A DNA stretch of 46,495 nt. It comes from a virus. The translations under genes were made by a program, and so were the position numbers. Below the pieces are notes generated by a model. It worked only from the letters and a program-made list of their open reading frames with translations. It searched no databases and was not told the DNA's origin. The DNA is taken from the IMG/VR virus record IMGVR_UViG_3300005471_000024, positions 1 to 46,495 of that record. One strand, written 5' to 3'. Positions 30,655 to 37,935 of the stretch are shown piece after piece; positions within the stretch are counted from its first letter, which is position 1; every line of letters begins with the position of its first letter.

Positions 30655-31173
30655 TCAGCGTTTCTTGCGGATCGGGATGTTCTGGAGCGGGACGCGCGTC
30701 TTCGCCGTGCGCCCGCTGACCCGGCTCAGGTGGTCGACAATCGGCTGCCCGGTCGCCTCGGCGCCGCGCCTGACCAGCTCGCGTTGCAGCTTCGCGCCCT
30801 CGTTCTGCGCGTCGTCGTCCCAGCTGTGGGTGCCGGCCTCGCGGTGGTACCGCACGAACTCGACGGTGTTGGAGAACACGGCGACCTTGTCCGGCGGCAG
30901 GGTCGGGAAGCCGCGCGTGCGCGGGCGCTGCATCTTGTTCGCCATGAAGATCAACGCGCCCGCGCACATCGATCCGCTCTCCTGAGCCGACCACTTCTCG
31001 AGCCAGTCCGGGTCGTCGTAGTCGATGGTCTGGTGGCACGGCAGCGGCTCGTCGCGGTTCATGCAGTCGATGAAGCTCTCGGGCGAGCCGGCGCCGAGCC
31101 ATCCCGGCATGGCCGCGCGGCGGAACGGGCAGTCGGAGCACGGCTGCTTGGTGGGTGGCCTGTAGGTCGTCAC
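30655..31173 (-). CDS. Cysteine-motif phage protein (DUF6283-like)
   Basis: A 172-aa protein with GTGA-overlap start. KQPCSDCPFRRAAMPGW, then PCHQTIDYDD and MCAGALIFMANK give four Cys and one His in the pattern of the DUF6283-type proteins of phages and actinobacteria, which could hold a metal or Fe-S centre. The rest is helical and basic, ending in RIRKKR-like residues. Function unknown. Confidence 0.65.
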   Translation of the reverse strand: MTTYRPPTKQPCSDCPFRRAAMPGWLGAGSPESFIDCMNRDEPLPCHQTIDYDDPDWLEKWSAQESGSMCAGALIFMANKMQRPRTRGFPTLPPDKVAVFSNTVEFVRYHREAGTHSWDDDAQNEGAKLQRELVRRGAEATGQPIVDHLSRVSGRTAKTRVPLQNIPIRKKR

Positions 31174-31556
31174 TGGCGTCCTCCGCACGCGCCGACCAGC
31201 GGTGTCATGCGTGAGACCTCGTACGCCTCGCCGGCGACCAGCGTGCCGAGCAGCGCGTACTTGCCCCAGGTCGGGATCTTGTCCGTGACCGCCACCCACA
31301 GGGTGGACGCGTAGACCAGCCCGAACGCGGTCACGAGCTTCGGGGCGCCGGGCGCCGAGCCAAGCAGCGGGTTGCTCTCCTGGTAGTAGTAGCCGTCCCG
31401 TGCCGGGCAGTCCCACCGTCCGCCGCAGGACACGTTGAGCGTCTGGCGGACGTCGCAGAAGGTGAGCGTCACGGCGCTCGCGGACAGCACCGCGACGCGA
31501 TCGGCGTGGGTGCAGGCGGACAGCGCGGCGAGCGCTGCGATCACGGCGGTCTTCAT
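31170..31556 (-). CDS. Putative lipoprotein with a hydrophobic C-terminal half
   Basis: A 128-aa protein with a short signal sequence and lipobox: MKTAVIAALAALSAC, where LSAC would be cut before Cys15 and lipidated. The mature part has four more Cys (TFCDVRQ, SCGGRWDC, ACGG) and two weakly hydrophobic segments (LVTAFGLVYASTLWVAV, YALLGTLVAG). It could sit in the envelope as a superinfection-exclusion or lysis protein, but nothing specific supports either. ATGA-overlap start. Confidence 0.65.
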   Translation of the reverse strand: MKTAVIAALAALSACTHADRVAVLSASAVTLTFCDVRQTLNVSCGGRWDCPARDGYYYQESNPLLGSAPGAPKLVTAFGLVYASTLWVAVTDKIPTWGKYALLGTLVAGEAYEVSRMTPLVGACGGRQ

Positions 31557-31840
31557 TTGGAGCTCCCCTTGGTGTGCTCGATCCAGCTGTCGAGGCGATC
31601 TCCGAGCAGGGTCAGGCGAGCCTCGACGACTGCCAGGCGCTGGGTTCCGGTCTTGAACGCGCGCATCGCGTTCACCAGCAGCTCGCGGTCGAGCATCCCG
31701 TGCTCCTCCGCGAGCTGCTTGAACTCCGCGCGCTCGGCCTCGGTGAGGGTGATGTGCAGCGCGGTTGAGCGCCTCCGCTTCTTGCGGTCGGCGGCGGACG
31801 CGCGGATCGCGTCGAGCCGCTTCTGGTTGGTCTCAGCCAC
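31553..31840 (-). CDS. Small RHH-like protein with C-terminal helix
   Basis: A 95-aa protein with GTG start. After a basic stretch (DRKKRRRS), TALHITLTEAERAEFKQLAEEHGM...LLVNAMRAF has the spacing of a ribbon-helix-helix protein. A C-terminal helix (RLAVVEARLTLLGDRLDSWIEH) could dimerise. Possible regulator. Confidence 0.55.
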   Translation of the reverse strand: MAETNQKRLDAIRASAADRKKRRRSTALHITLTEAERAEFKQLAEEHGMLDRELLVNAMRAFKTGTQRLAVVEARLTLLGDRLDSWIEHTKGSSK

Positions 31841-32072
31841 GGCGGCCTCGCTTCTTGTTCATCACGTCGTCGAGCAGCGGGTCGTGCCGCAGCTTCGAGT
31901 AGGCGTTGTCGCACCCGAACTTGCGGTTGACCTCGACGAAGCGCTCGGCGAGGCTGTCGGCGCCGCGCTTCGTCTTGCGCGTCGCGATGCGCACAGCGCT
32001 CGCGTTGCAAACGAAGCTCGCGAACACGTCCCAGCGGTACCCGCTGCGGATCGAGTTGCGCTCCCCGATCAC
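31833..32072 (-). CDS. Small hypothetical protein
   Basis: A 79-aa basic protein with GTGA-overlap start. It begins with GERNSIRSGYRWDVFASFVCN and ends with a Lys/Arg-rich tail (VMNKKRGRRG). No family recognised. Confidence 0.55.
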   Translation of the reverse strand: MIGERNSIRSGYRWDVFASFVCNASAVRIATRKTKRGADSLAERFVEVNRKFGCDNAYSKLRHDPLLDDVMNKKRGRRG

Positions 32073-32326
32073 GGCGCCGCCTCGGCGGTGACGCGCAGGA
32101 CGATCATCACCGTCCACGCGTGCTCGTCGTCGCGGTCCGGGAGCTCGACGTGGTGGTACATCGGGATCTCGAACGGCGCGTTGATCTTCGGGAAGCTGAG
32201 GTAGTCGTTGCTCAGGTGCTTCGTGACCTCGGCGCCGCACGTCGGGCACGTGTCGGTGATCTCGATGGGCAGGCGGCAGCGCTTGATGTCGAGCGACAGC
32301 GGCTCGCCGGTCATCTCGATCTTCAC
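32069..32326 (-). CDS. Small hypothetical protein with CPTC
   Basis: An 85-aa protein with GTGA-overlap start: two strands, a CPTCGAEVTKHL zinc-like turn, then PFEIPMYHHVEL and a final strand (WTVMIVLRV). It may bind a metal through Cys and His. Overlaps the next gene by GTGA. No family recognised. Confidence 0.6.
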   Translation of the reverse strand: MKIEMTGEPLSLDIKRCRLPIEITDTCPTCGAEVTKHLSNDYLSFPKINAPFEIPMYHHVELPDRDDEHAWTVMIVLRVTAEAAP

Positions 32327-32748
32327 GGCTTCATCCTTTTCACGGAGAGGAAAAACTCGTCGCCGTCGTATGCGGTCAGGCCGAGGATGTGGAGCACGAA
32401 CCACATCGTCGACCCGATCGGGTCGCCGCGCTTGCTGGCGATCGGCTGCCTACCGGGAGCGGACACGATCACCTTGCCATTCCCGAGGAACTTGATGGCC
32501 GCGTCCTCGACGCGTTTGCGGCCCTGGGCGCCGGTCGCGGGCGTTCGCTGCTCCCGGAGGCCAGTTGCGGGATCCCGGCGGTCGCGCCGCTTCCAGTAGC
32601 GCCAGTCCTCGTACGCGAACCGCGCGCACTCGGTGCTGTGCCCGTGGCCGCTCTTGTACTTCTGGCCGCGCGCGTACGAGCACGTGCAGTCCGCGTCCCT
32701 GGCGGCCCTGACCCGAGGGCTCCTCGGGGCGTGGTCCCTCTTCTTCAC
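32323..32748 (-). CDS. Hypothetical basic protein
   Basis: A 141-aa protein with GTGA-overlap start. The N-terminal part contains DADCTCSYARGQKYKSGHGHSTECAR, a Cys/His cluster; the C-terminal part looks folded (IKFLGNGKVIVSAPG, MWFVLHILGLTAYDG). No family recognised. Confidence 0.55.
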   Translation of the reverse strand: MKKRDHAPRSPRVRAARDADCTCSYARGQKYKSGHGHSTECARFAYEDWRYWKRRDRRDPATGLREQRTPATGAQGRKRVEDAAIKFLGNGKVIVSAPGRQPIASKRGDPIGSTMWFVLHILGLTAYDGDEFFLSVKRMKP

Positions 32749-32969
32749 GACGTCACCGCCTGCAACACGCGGAGCCCATACTCGATGAGGAGAGTCGCCA
32801 GCTCCTTAGTCTCCAGTTTGTACTTCTGTTCGATCGCTATGGCGGCTCTGGTGAGTTCGACCCTCGCGTCGGCGACGCGGATGCCGCGGGTGCGCGCTGT
32901 ACGAACCTTCTTACTGGCGGCCACGATCCGAGATGCCGTGCTCGCTGGACGTCCTCCGGTGACTCTCAC
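32745..32969 (-). CDS. Small hypothetical protein next to RuvB
   Basis: A 74-aa basic protein with GTGA overlaps at both ends, directly downstream of ruvB. The C-terminal helices (ARVELTRAAIAIEQKYKLETKELATLLIEYGLRVL) could form a small helical hairpin. No family recognised. Confidence 0.55.
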   Translation of the reverse strand: MRVTGGRPASTASRIVAASKKVRTARTRGIRVADARVELTRAAIAIEQKYKLETKELATLLIEYGLRVLQAVTS

Positions 32970-33964
32970 GACGTCACCTCCGGCGCTGGGTTGACGGCTG
33001 GCCGCCGAGCGCGTCCGCGCTCGGTGTGCCGGTGCAGGTGCTTGACCGCGTCCGGCAGGGCGATCCGGCCCTTCGGGGTGCGGGCGATCAGGCCGAGCTC
33101 GAGGAGCACCGGCTCGATGATGCCCTCGATGGTGCCGCGCTCGATGCCGAGCTGCGCCGCGAGGGTCGTCACGCCGACCGGCGAGCCGAGCCGCTCGCAC
33201 AGCACGCCGAGGTACTCGCGGTCCTTGGGGTCGAGCCCGAGCGAGTCGAGCCCGAGCGCGTCGAACGTGGCGTCGGCGATCTCGAGCGTCAGCGCCGGCT
33301 CGCCCGCGGACTCCATGAAGTCCCGGCACGCGCGCACGTGGTTGTTGGTGACGCGCGGCGTGCCGCGGCTGCGCCGGGCGATCGCGTCGGCGACGTCGGA
33401 GCCGAACGCGTCGAGCCGGATCCCGAGGCGACCCATGGTGCGCTTCGCGATGGTCGCGAGGTCGGGCACCGAGTAGTGCTCCAGCTGGAACCTGTAGTTG
33501 AAGCGGTCGCGCAGCGGCCCGGTCAGGAGGTGCGCTCGCGTGGTCGCGCCGACCAGGGTGAACGGCTGCAGCGGGAGCCGCACGACGCGCCGGTTGGCGG
33601 ACAGGTCGACGTGGCCGTCCTCCATCGCCGTGTACAGCAGCTCCTGCATCGTGGACGACAGCCCGTGGATCTCGTCCAGGAACAGCACGTCGTGCCGGCC
33701 GAGCGTGGTGAGCAGCCCGGTGAGCTCGCCCTTGTGCTCGATCGCCGTGGCGACCGCGGCGCAGAGCTTGGTGCCCATCTCGGCGGCGACGATCTGGGCG
33801 AGCGAGGTCTTGCCGCAGCCGGGCATGCCGGCGAGTAGCACGTGGCCACACGCGCGGTCGCCGTGGCGCGCCGCGACCACGGCGCGCCGGAGCACCTCGA
33901 TCGTCGGGCGCTGGCCGACGTAGTCGTCGAACGACGCGGGTCTGACGTCCTTGTCCTTGCTCAC
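32966..33964 (-). CDS. ruvB: RuvB-type Holliday-junction branch-migration ATPase
   Basis: AAA+ motor of the RuvAB branch-migration complex (332 aa, close to cellular RuvB). Seen: RPASFDDYVGQ at the N terminus, Walker A GMPGCGKT (46-53), Walker B LFLDEIH (D97, E98), GATTRAHLLTGPLRDRF with the arginine finger region (about 138-155), RSRGTPRVTNN, and a winged-helix C terminus (GVTTLAAQLGIERGTIEGIIEPVLLELG). RuvB needs RuvA to be loaded on junctions. No RuvA is encoded, but two genes upstream a protein ends in a RuvA domain III-like segment. GTG start overlapping the previous stop. Phage-encoded RuvB is rare. Confidence 0.93.
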   Translation of the reverse strand: MSKDKDVRPASFDDYVGQRPTIEVLRRAVVAARHGDRACGHVLLAGMPGCGKTSLAQIVAAEMGTKLCAAVATAIEHKGELTGLLTTLGRHDVLFLDEIHGLSSTMQELLYTAMEDGHVDLSANRRVVRLPLQPFTLVGATTRAHLLTGPLRDRFNYRFQLEHYSVPDLATIAKRTMGRLGIRLDAFGSDVADAIARRSRGTPRVTNNHVRACRDFMESAGEPALTLEIADATFDALGLDSLGLDPKDREYLGVLCERLGSPVGVTTLAAQLGIERGTIEGIIEPVLLELGLIARTPKGRIALPDAVKHLHRHTERGRARRPAVNPAPEVTS

Positions 33965-34131
33965 GACTTGGTCTCACCGTTCTCGAGGTCGTCGATCAGT
34001 CGGGCGATCTTGGTCGCGGCTTCGTGGATCATCTCGGGTTGTGCGGGGATACTGACGTTGTACCGTCGCAAGGTCTCGTCCAGCTTGGCGGCGACGATCC
34101 CAAAGACGGCTTCTTTCGAGAGCTTGCTCAT
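33961..34131 (-). CDS. Very small protein between RuvB and the coiled-coil gene
   Basis: A 56-aa protein (MSKLSKEAVFGIVAAKLDE ... RLIDDLENGETKS) with an ATGA overlap at its start and a GTGA overlap with ruvB. Coding is supported by the overlaps at both ends and by its amphipathic helical pattern. No family recognised; its place in the ruvB cluster hints at a joint role. Confidence 0.6.
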   Translation of the reverse strand: MSKLSKEAVFGIVAAKLDETLRRYNVSIPAQPEMIHEAATKIARLIDDLENGETKS

Positions 34132-35054
34132 GCGCGCTTCCGGGTCTTCGGTTTGGCGCGGGAGCGCGTCAACTTCCCTTCGCGTCCGGCGCGGTACCGC
34201 TCGATGTCGGCCTCGCGCCGCTTCACCTTGCTGGTGAGCTGCTTGACCAGGCGCTCCAGGCGGAGGTTCTCCGTGGCCAGCACGCCGGCGTTGTCCGCCG
34301 CACCTTGCGCCATGGCGATCGCTTCGTCGCGCTGTTTCATGAACCCGGCGCGCAGCTGGTCGACCTCGGCGTCGCGCTGCGAGACGAAGTGGGCGAGCGC
34401 CTCCTCAGCCTCGCGGCGCTTGGTGGTGAGGAACAGCCGGTCCTTGGAGAGCTCCTCGCACTTCTCCTTGAGCGCGGCGGCATCCGCGAGTGCCTCGGCG
34501 ACCGACTCGGCGCCGAACATCTGGCGGAGCTGGACGTGCAGCGTGCTCAGGTTGCTCTCGGCGTTGTTGGCGCGGTCCTGCGTCGCGAGCAGTTCGCGGC
34601 CGAGCCAGGTCGCACCCTGCTCGGTGGTCAGCTCGTCCATCGGCGCGCCGCCGGCGCGCAGCACGGCGTCGATCCGCGCCGTCTCCGCGCGGCGCCCGCG
34701 GGCCTCCTCGGCGTACTTCTCGGCGCTCCTGGCCTCGTTCGCGCGAGCCAGCTCCTTGTCGTCGCGCTCGTGTGCGAGTCGCTGGATCCGCTCGGGGAGG
34801 TCGATCTCGAGGTCGAGAGTCTCGCCGGTTCGCGGGATCCCGGCGGCGTCGAGCGCCTCCGCGGCGGCGAGCAGCCGGCGCTGGTCTGGGGTGTTCTCGG
34901 GGATGTCTTCTGCGTCGGTCATGGTTGGTCCTCGGTGTGAGCGCCGCCGGCCGTCGAGCACGGCCAGCAGCGGTGTAGCGATCATGATGAGCCCCGCGTA
35001 GGCGATCGCCTCGACCAGGCGCGGGAGTAGGAGTAGATACCTCAGCAGCCTCAC
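34128..35054 (-). CDS. Membrane-anchored coiled-coil protein (possible two starts)
   Basis: A 308-aa frame whose GTG start overlaps the stop of the RuvA-III-like gene. Residues about 1-33 form a hydrophobic membrane helix (LLRYLLLLPRLVEAIAYAGL, MIATPLLAVL), followed by basic residues. From the in-frame ATG at 34922 (residue 45, with AGGACC upstream) the protein is acidic and then mostly coiled coil (about 95-295), ending in a basic tail (RSRAKPKTRKRA). The long form would be an inner-membrane coiled coil; the short form would be soluble. It lies between the RuvA-III-like protein and RuvB, so a shared complex is plausible. No family recognised. Confidence 0.6.
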   Translation of the reverse strand: MRLLRYLLLLPRLVEAIAYAGLIMIATPLLAVLDGRRRSHRGPTMTDAEDIPENTPDQRRLLAAAEALDAAGIPRTGETLDLEIDLPERIQRLAHERDDKELARANEARSAEKYAEEARGRRAETARIDAVLRAGGAPMDELTTEQGATWLGRELLATQDRANNAESNLSTLHVQLRQMFGAESVAEALADAAALKEKCEELSKDRLFLTTKRREAEEALAHFVSQRDAEVDQLRAGFMKQRDEAIAMAQGAADNAGVLATENLRLERLVKQLTSKVKRREADIERYRAGREGKLTRSRAKPKTRKRA

Positions 35055-35626
35055 GGCTTCGCGGCGGCCCGGCGGAGCGCGCAGGCGACCCAGGACTCCA
35101 GGCCGCCAGCGCGCTCCGCGAGCGTGCACGCGTCGAGCGCCGCCTCCGCGGCGGCCCGCTTGTAGCCCGCGCCCGTGAGCGCGGCGACCGCGTCCTCGCG
35201 GATGATCCGAGCGGTCTCCTTCGCCTGCTGCGCGTCCAGCTCGAGGTCGCGCAGGAGCGCGTCGGCCGGCGGGATGATCGGGATCTGCTGCGGGGCCGGC
35301 CGGCGGTAGAGCGTCTCCGCGGCGAGCGGGTCGCGGCTGCGCCTCTTCTCGAGCGGGATGACTCGCGGTTTGCCCGACAGCATGTTGCGCACGCGCTGCT
35401 CGCGCGGTCTCCCGACGACGTCGAGGGCGCTGTGCTCGTCGCCGGCGAGCGTGAACGGGATGTGCTTGGCGTCCCGCCGTGACGGTCCGAGTGCGCGCTC
35501 GTGCACCCTCGGGGTCCTCCCGCGACGCCAGCGCTCCACGCGTCCACGGAGCCAGTAGCCGACCCACAGGGAGGCCAGCGAGCCGACGGAGAATCCGATG
35601 ATCAGGCAGTCCAGCTCCTTGTTCAC
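35051..35626 (-). CDS. Membrane-anchored protein with RuvA domain III-like C terminus
   Basis: A 191-aa protein starting with GTG after ribosome-binding site GGAGGGG. Residues 7-26 (CLIIGFSVGSLASLWVGYWL) are a membrane helix with basic residues after it. The middle (about 35-125) is Arg- and Pro-rich, probably flexible. Residues 141-188 (DAVAALTGAGYKRAAAEAAL ... LESWVACALRRA) follow the RuvA domain III pattern AVAALxxxGYKxxxA...LExxxxxALR, the small helical domain that binds RuvB. The DNA-binding domains I and II of RuvA are absent. Together with ruvB three genes on, it suggests that RuvB is held at the membrane. The domain call is by eye. Confidence 0.65.
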   Translation of the reverse strand: MNKELDCLIIGFSVGSLASLWVGYWLRGRVERWRRGRTPRVHERALGPSRRDAKHIPFTLAGDEHSALDVVGRPREQRVRNMLSGKPRVIPLEKRRSRDPLAAETLYRRPAPQQIPIIPPADALLRDLELDAQQAKETARIIREDAVAALTGAGYKRAAAEAALDACTLAERAGGLESWVACALRRAAAKP

Positions 35627-35645
35627 GTTGCCCCTCCAGGTTCAG

Positions 35646-35675
35646 GTTGTATGGTTACTGGGTGACGTTGTCAAC
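35646..35675 (-). promoter_or_regulatory. Promoter with palindromic -35 (operator copy 5)
   Basis: GGTGACGTTGTCAAC (35661-35675) is the inverted repeat with one mismatch. The minus strand reads TTGACA, 17 bases, TACAAC (35651-35646), then CTGAACC and GGAGGGG before the GTG of the RuvA-III-like gene. It should drive the ruvB cluster. Confidence 0.7.
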
Positions 35676-35688
35676 ACAAACAGCGCGG

Positions 35689-35982
35689 TCAGTTCGCGCC
35701 CGGCGAGGCCGGCGCGTCCGGGGCGTCGTCCGGCTCCTGGTCGTCGCCGACGATCTCGTCTTCCTTCGTCGCCGCGCGCATGACGGTGTCGAACGCGTCG
35801 AACGCCTCGGCGAGCTGCCTGGCGAGCTTCGCGAGCTTGTGGTGGCGGTCGGCGACCGACTCGCCAGGGTTGAGCGGCCTCGTCTTGAGGTCGGCGAGCG
35901 CCATGATCTCCTTGCTCAGCTTCCGCTGCTGGTTGACCAGGGAGTTCGCGACCTCGTCCGCGGTGAACAGCAGGACCGGCAT
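35689..35982 (-). CDS. Small hypothetical protein
   Basis: A 97-aa protein, helical in the first two-thirds (EVANSLVNQQRKLSKEIMAL, KLAKLARQLAEAFDAFDTVM), with an acidic disordered tail. It is the last gene of its block, just before the promoter at 35646-35675. No family recognised. Confidence 0.6.
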   Translation of the reverse strand: MPVLLFTADEVANSLVNQQRKLSKEIMALADLKTRPLNPGESVADRHHKLAKLARQLAEAFDAFDTVMRAATKEDEIVGDDQEPDDAPDAPASPGAN

Positions 35983-35985
35983 GGC

Positions 35986-36693
35986 TTAGTCGTCCTCGCC
36001 GGCGCCGGGCTGCGTGATCTCGCCCCAGTTGTAACCGCCGTGCCCGGCGTGCGGGTCGTCGCCGGGGTTACCTTCGGGGCGCCTGCCCCACTTCGAGCCG
36101 ACGCCTCCCTCGAGCGAGATCTCGGTCATCTTGACGGTGGGGTCGATCGGCGCCGGCGGCAGCGCCGGGACCTCGTCGTGCACGGGCAGCGTGATGACGA
36201 CCGGAGGCTCGACGACGCTCTCGTCGTCTCCGTACTGGTAGCTGTGCCACCACTTCTCGAGGTCGGCGCGCGTGATCCTGCCGGTCTCGACGAGCCACTC
36301 CGAGAACCCGTTCTGGCAGTCGATGCGGGTCATGAACTGCGAGAGCGACTCGTCGCACGCGACGAGCGCGCCGGCCAGCGCGGCGTACTGCTCGTCGTCG
36401 CCCGGCCCGATGCGGTGGTTGGTCGGCCAGCGGTCGCCGGCCAGCTCGATCACCGTGTACCTGTCCTTGGCGCGCAGCGCGGCGACCACGTCAGGCTCCA
36501 GGCCGGCGGTCGCCTCGGCGAGGTGGCGGTCGCCCATGCGATGCTGCTCCTTCACCACGAACCGGGCGCCCTTGTTCCAGACCGGCATCTTGCGCCAGTC
36601 GCGGGTGCACCGGCGGTCGGGGCGCGGGTTCTGGACGTCGCGGTCGAGCTTGTACGTGCCAGGCGGGATGTCGATGTCGTTCTGGTCGGTCAT
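35986..36693 (-). CDS. Hypothetical protein with disordered C terminus
   Basis: A 235-aa protein. The first half looks folded (KGARFVVKEQHRMGDRHLAE, DRYTVIELAG), the segment LSQFMTRIDCQNGFSEWLV suggests helices, and the last third is Pro/Gly-rich. No family recognised. Start at ATG 36693, one base after the previous stop. Confidence 0.6.
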   Translation of the reverse strand: MTDQNDIDIPPGTYKLDRDVQNPRPDRRCTRDWRKMPVWNKGARFVVKEQHRMGDRHLAEATAGLEPDVVAALRAKDRYTVIELAGDRWPTNHRIGPGDDEQYAALAGALVACDESLSQFMTRIDCQNGFSEWLVETGRITRADLEKWWHSYQYGDDESVVEPPVVITLPVHDEVPALPPAPIDPTVKMTEISLEGGVGSKWGRRPEGNPGDDPHAGHGGYNWGEITQPGAGEDD

Positions 36694-36694
36694 G

Positions 36695-37087
36695 TCACTT
36701 GTTCCCCATGTGGTCTTCGTTGGCGAACTCCTCGGCGACCTCGTCGATCCGGGCGCACAGCTCGGCGACCCGGTCGGCGCAGTGCCGCGCCGTCGGCACC
36801 TCGCGCATGCGCTCCTCCACCGCGCGCAGCTTCAGCCCGCACTCGGTGAGCGCGTCGCCGACCCAGCTGAACAGCGGCTCCTCATCGGGCTGGAACTCGC
36901 CGACCTTGACGGCGTACGCATAGTCGCGCCCGGTGTGGACGGTCGGGTCGGGCGCGTCGCGCCGCTCGACGGTGGCGGTCATGTACGGCCCGTCGACGCT
37001 GGTTACGCGCAGGACGTCGCCGTACTTGCCGAGCTCGCAGTCGGCGATGAGCTTGAGGACATCGCCCTTGTTCCATCGGTTCGGCAT
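36695..37087 (-). CDS. Hypothetical protein with possible SH3-like N terminus
   Basis: A 130-aa protein. The N-terminal strands (GDVLKLIADCELGKYGDVLR, TATVERR) have the look of a small SH3/KOW-like barrel. Then come acidic linkers and C-terminal helices (RVAELCARIDEVAEEFANED). No family recognised. Confidence 0.55.
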   Translation of the reverse strand: MPNRWNKGDVLKLIADCELGKYGDVLRVTSVDGPYMTATVERRDAPDPTVHTGRDYAYAVKVGEFQPDEEPLFSWVGDALTECGLKLRAVEERMREVPTARHCADRVAELCARIDEVAEEFANEDHMGNK

Positions 37088-37089
37088 CG

Positions 37090-37470
37090 TCAGTTCTCCT
37101 TGGCGCGTTGCGCGATGATGCCGCCCTCGACGAGGCCGGCCACAGCCTCCATCTCAGCCGACGAGATGCGAAGCTTGCCGCTGACGTAGACCAGCGCGTG
37201 AGCAACGGCCCAGAACGCGCGCAGCGGCTCGCTCTCGGCGGACTCCGCGGCGGAGGCGACCCGCTGGATGGCGTCCCAGTTCGGCACGATGCTGCTGGTC
37301 ACGGTCTTGGCGGTCGCCGCGACGCGGTAGCCGTCGACGACCGCGCGCTGGATCGGGGTGAACGTGTGGAGCTTGAAGTTAGTCAGGCGGACGCCGCGCG
37401 CCTGCTCGTCGTACACGAGCAGGTCGGCTAGTGTGACGCCGTCGTACTCGACATGCATCGGGTGCGTCAC
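37090..37470 (-). CDS. Hypothetical protein
   Basis: A 126-aa protein starting with GTG (MTHPMHVEYDGV); an ATG four codons on is the alternative. It has helices in the middle and C-terminal part (PIQRAVVDGYRVAATAK, EPLRAFWAVAHALVYVSG). No family recognised. Confidence 0.55.
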   Translation of the reverse strand: MTHPMHVEYDGVTLADLLVYDEQARGVRLTNFKLHTFTPIQRAVVDGYRVAATAKTVTSSIVPNWDAIQRVASAAESAESEPLRAFWAVAHALVYVSGKLRISSAEMEAVAGLVEGGIIAQRAKEN

Positions 37471-37471
37471 G

Positions 37472-37822
37472 TCAGTGCCCCTTGTGCCAGGTATTGCCGC
37501 CGTCGTGGCTGTGGGTGCCGGCCGCGACCTGCTGCGGGTTGACCTTGCGGCCCGCCATGGCCTCGGCGCGCTGGACGGCCTGGCGCAGCGCGAAGCTGTT
37601 CTGGGCGGTGAGCGTGCGGTACGCGCACACGTCGCTCACGCCGCTGCGGTCCTCCTTGGACCAGTTGGTGAACGCGATCGCCCCGGTCGCTGAGATCTTG
37701 ACGCCGACCCGGCCGAGGTTCAGCTCGGCCTCGAGCTTGGCGATGGCCTCCTTGATCTCGGCGTCGCGCTGCGCCTGGGTCTTGCCGGGTGGGGTGTAGG
37801 TGTCGCATGGCATGGCATTCAC
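37472..37822 (-). CDS. Small hypothetical protein
   Basis: A 116-aa protein. GTG at 37822 overlaps the previous stop; ATG at 37813 has a better-placed AAGGAG and is equally likely. A helical N terminus (AQRDAEIKEAIAKLEAEL) is followed by a strand pair (VGVKISATGAIAFTNW) and a His-rich tail (GTHSHDGGNTWHKGH). No family recognised. Confidence 0.6.
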   Translation of the reverse strand: MNAMPCDTYTPPGKTQAQRDAEIKEAIAKLEAELNLGRVGVKISATGAIAFTNWSKEDRSGVSDVCAYRTLTAQNSFALRQAVQRAEAMAGRKVNPQQVAAGTHSHDGGNTWHKGH

Positions 37823-37935
37823 TCCTTGCGGGTGTCGGGTTTACGTTGCGCGCGGCGCCGGATACCCTCGCGGTGGGCTCCGATCAGCACGATCGGACCC
37901 ACCACGAGGAGGAACGCCGCCAGGTAGATGATCAC
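37819..37935 (-). CDS. Very small single-pass membrane protein
   Basis: A 38-aa protein consisting of a membrane helix (VIIYLAAFLLVVGPIVLIGA) and a basic cytoplasmic-type tail (HREGIRRRAQRKPDTRKE). GTG start in a GTGA overlap. Overlaps on both sides and the clear helix support it as real. Function unknown. Confidence 0.6.
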   Translation of the reverse strand: MIIYLAAFLLVVGPIVLIGAHREGIRRRAQRKPDTRKE

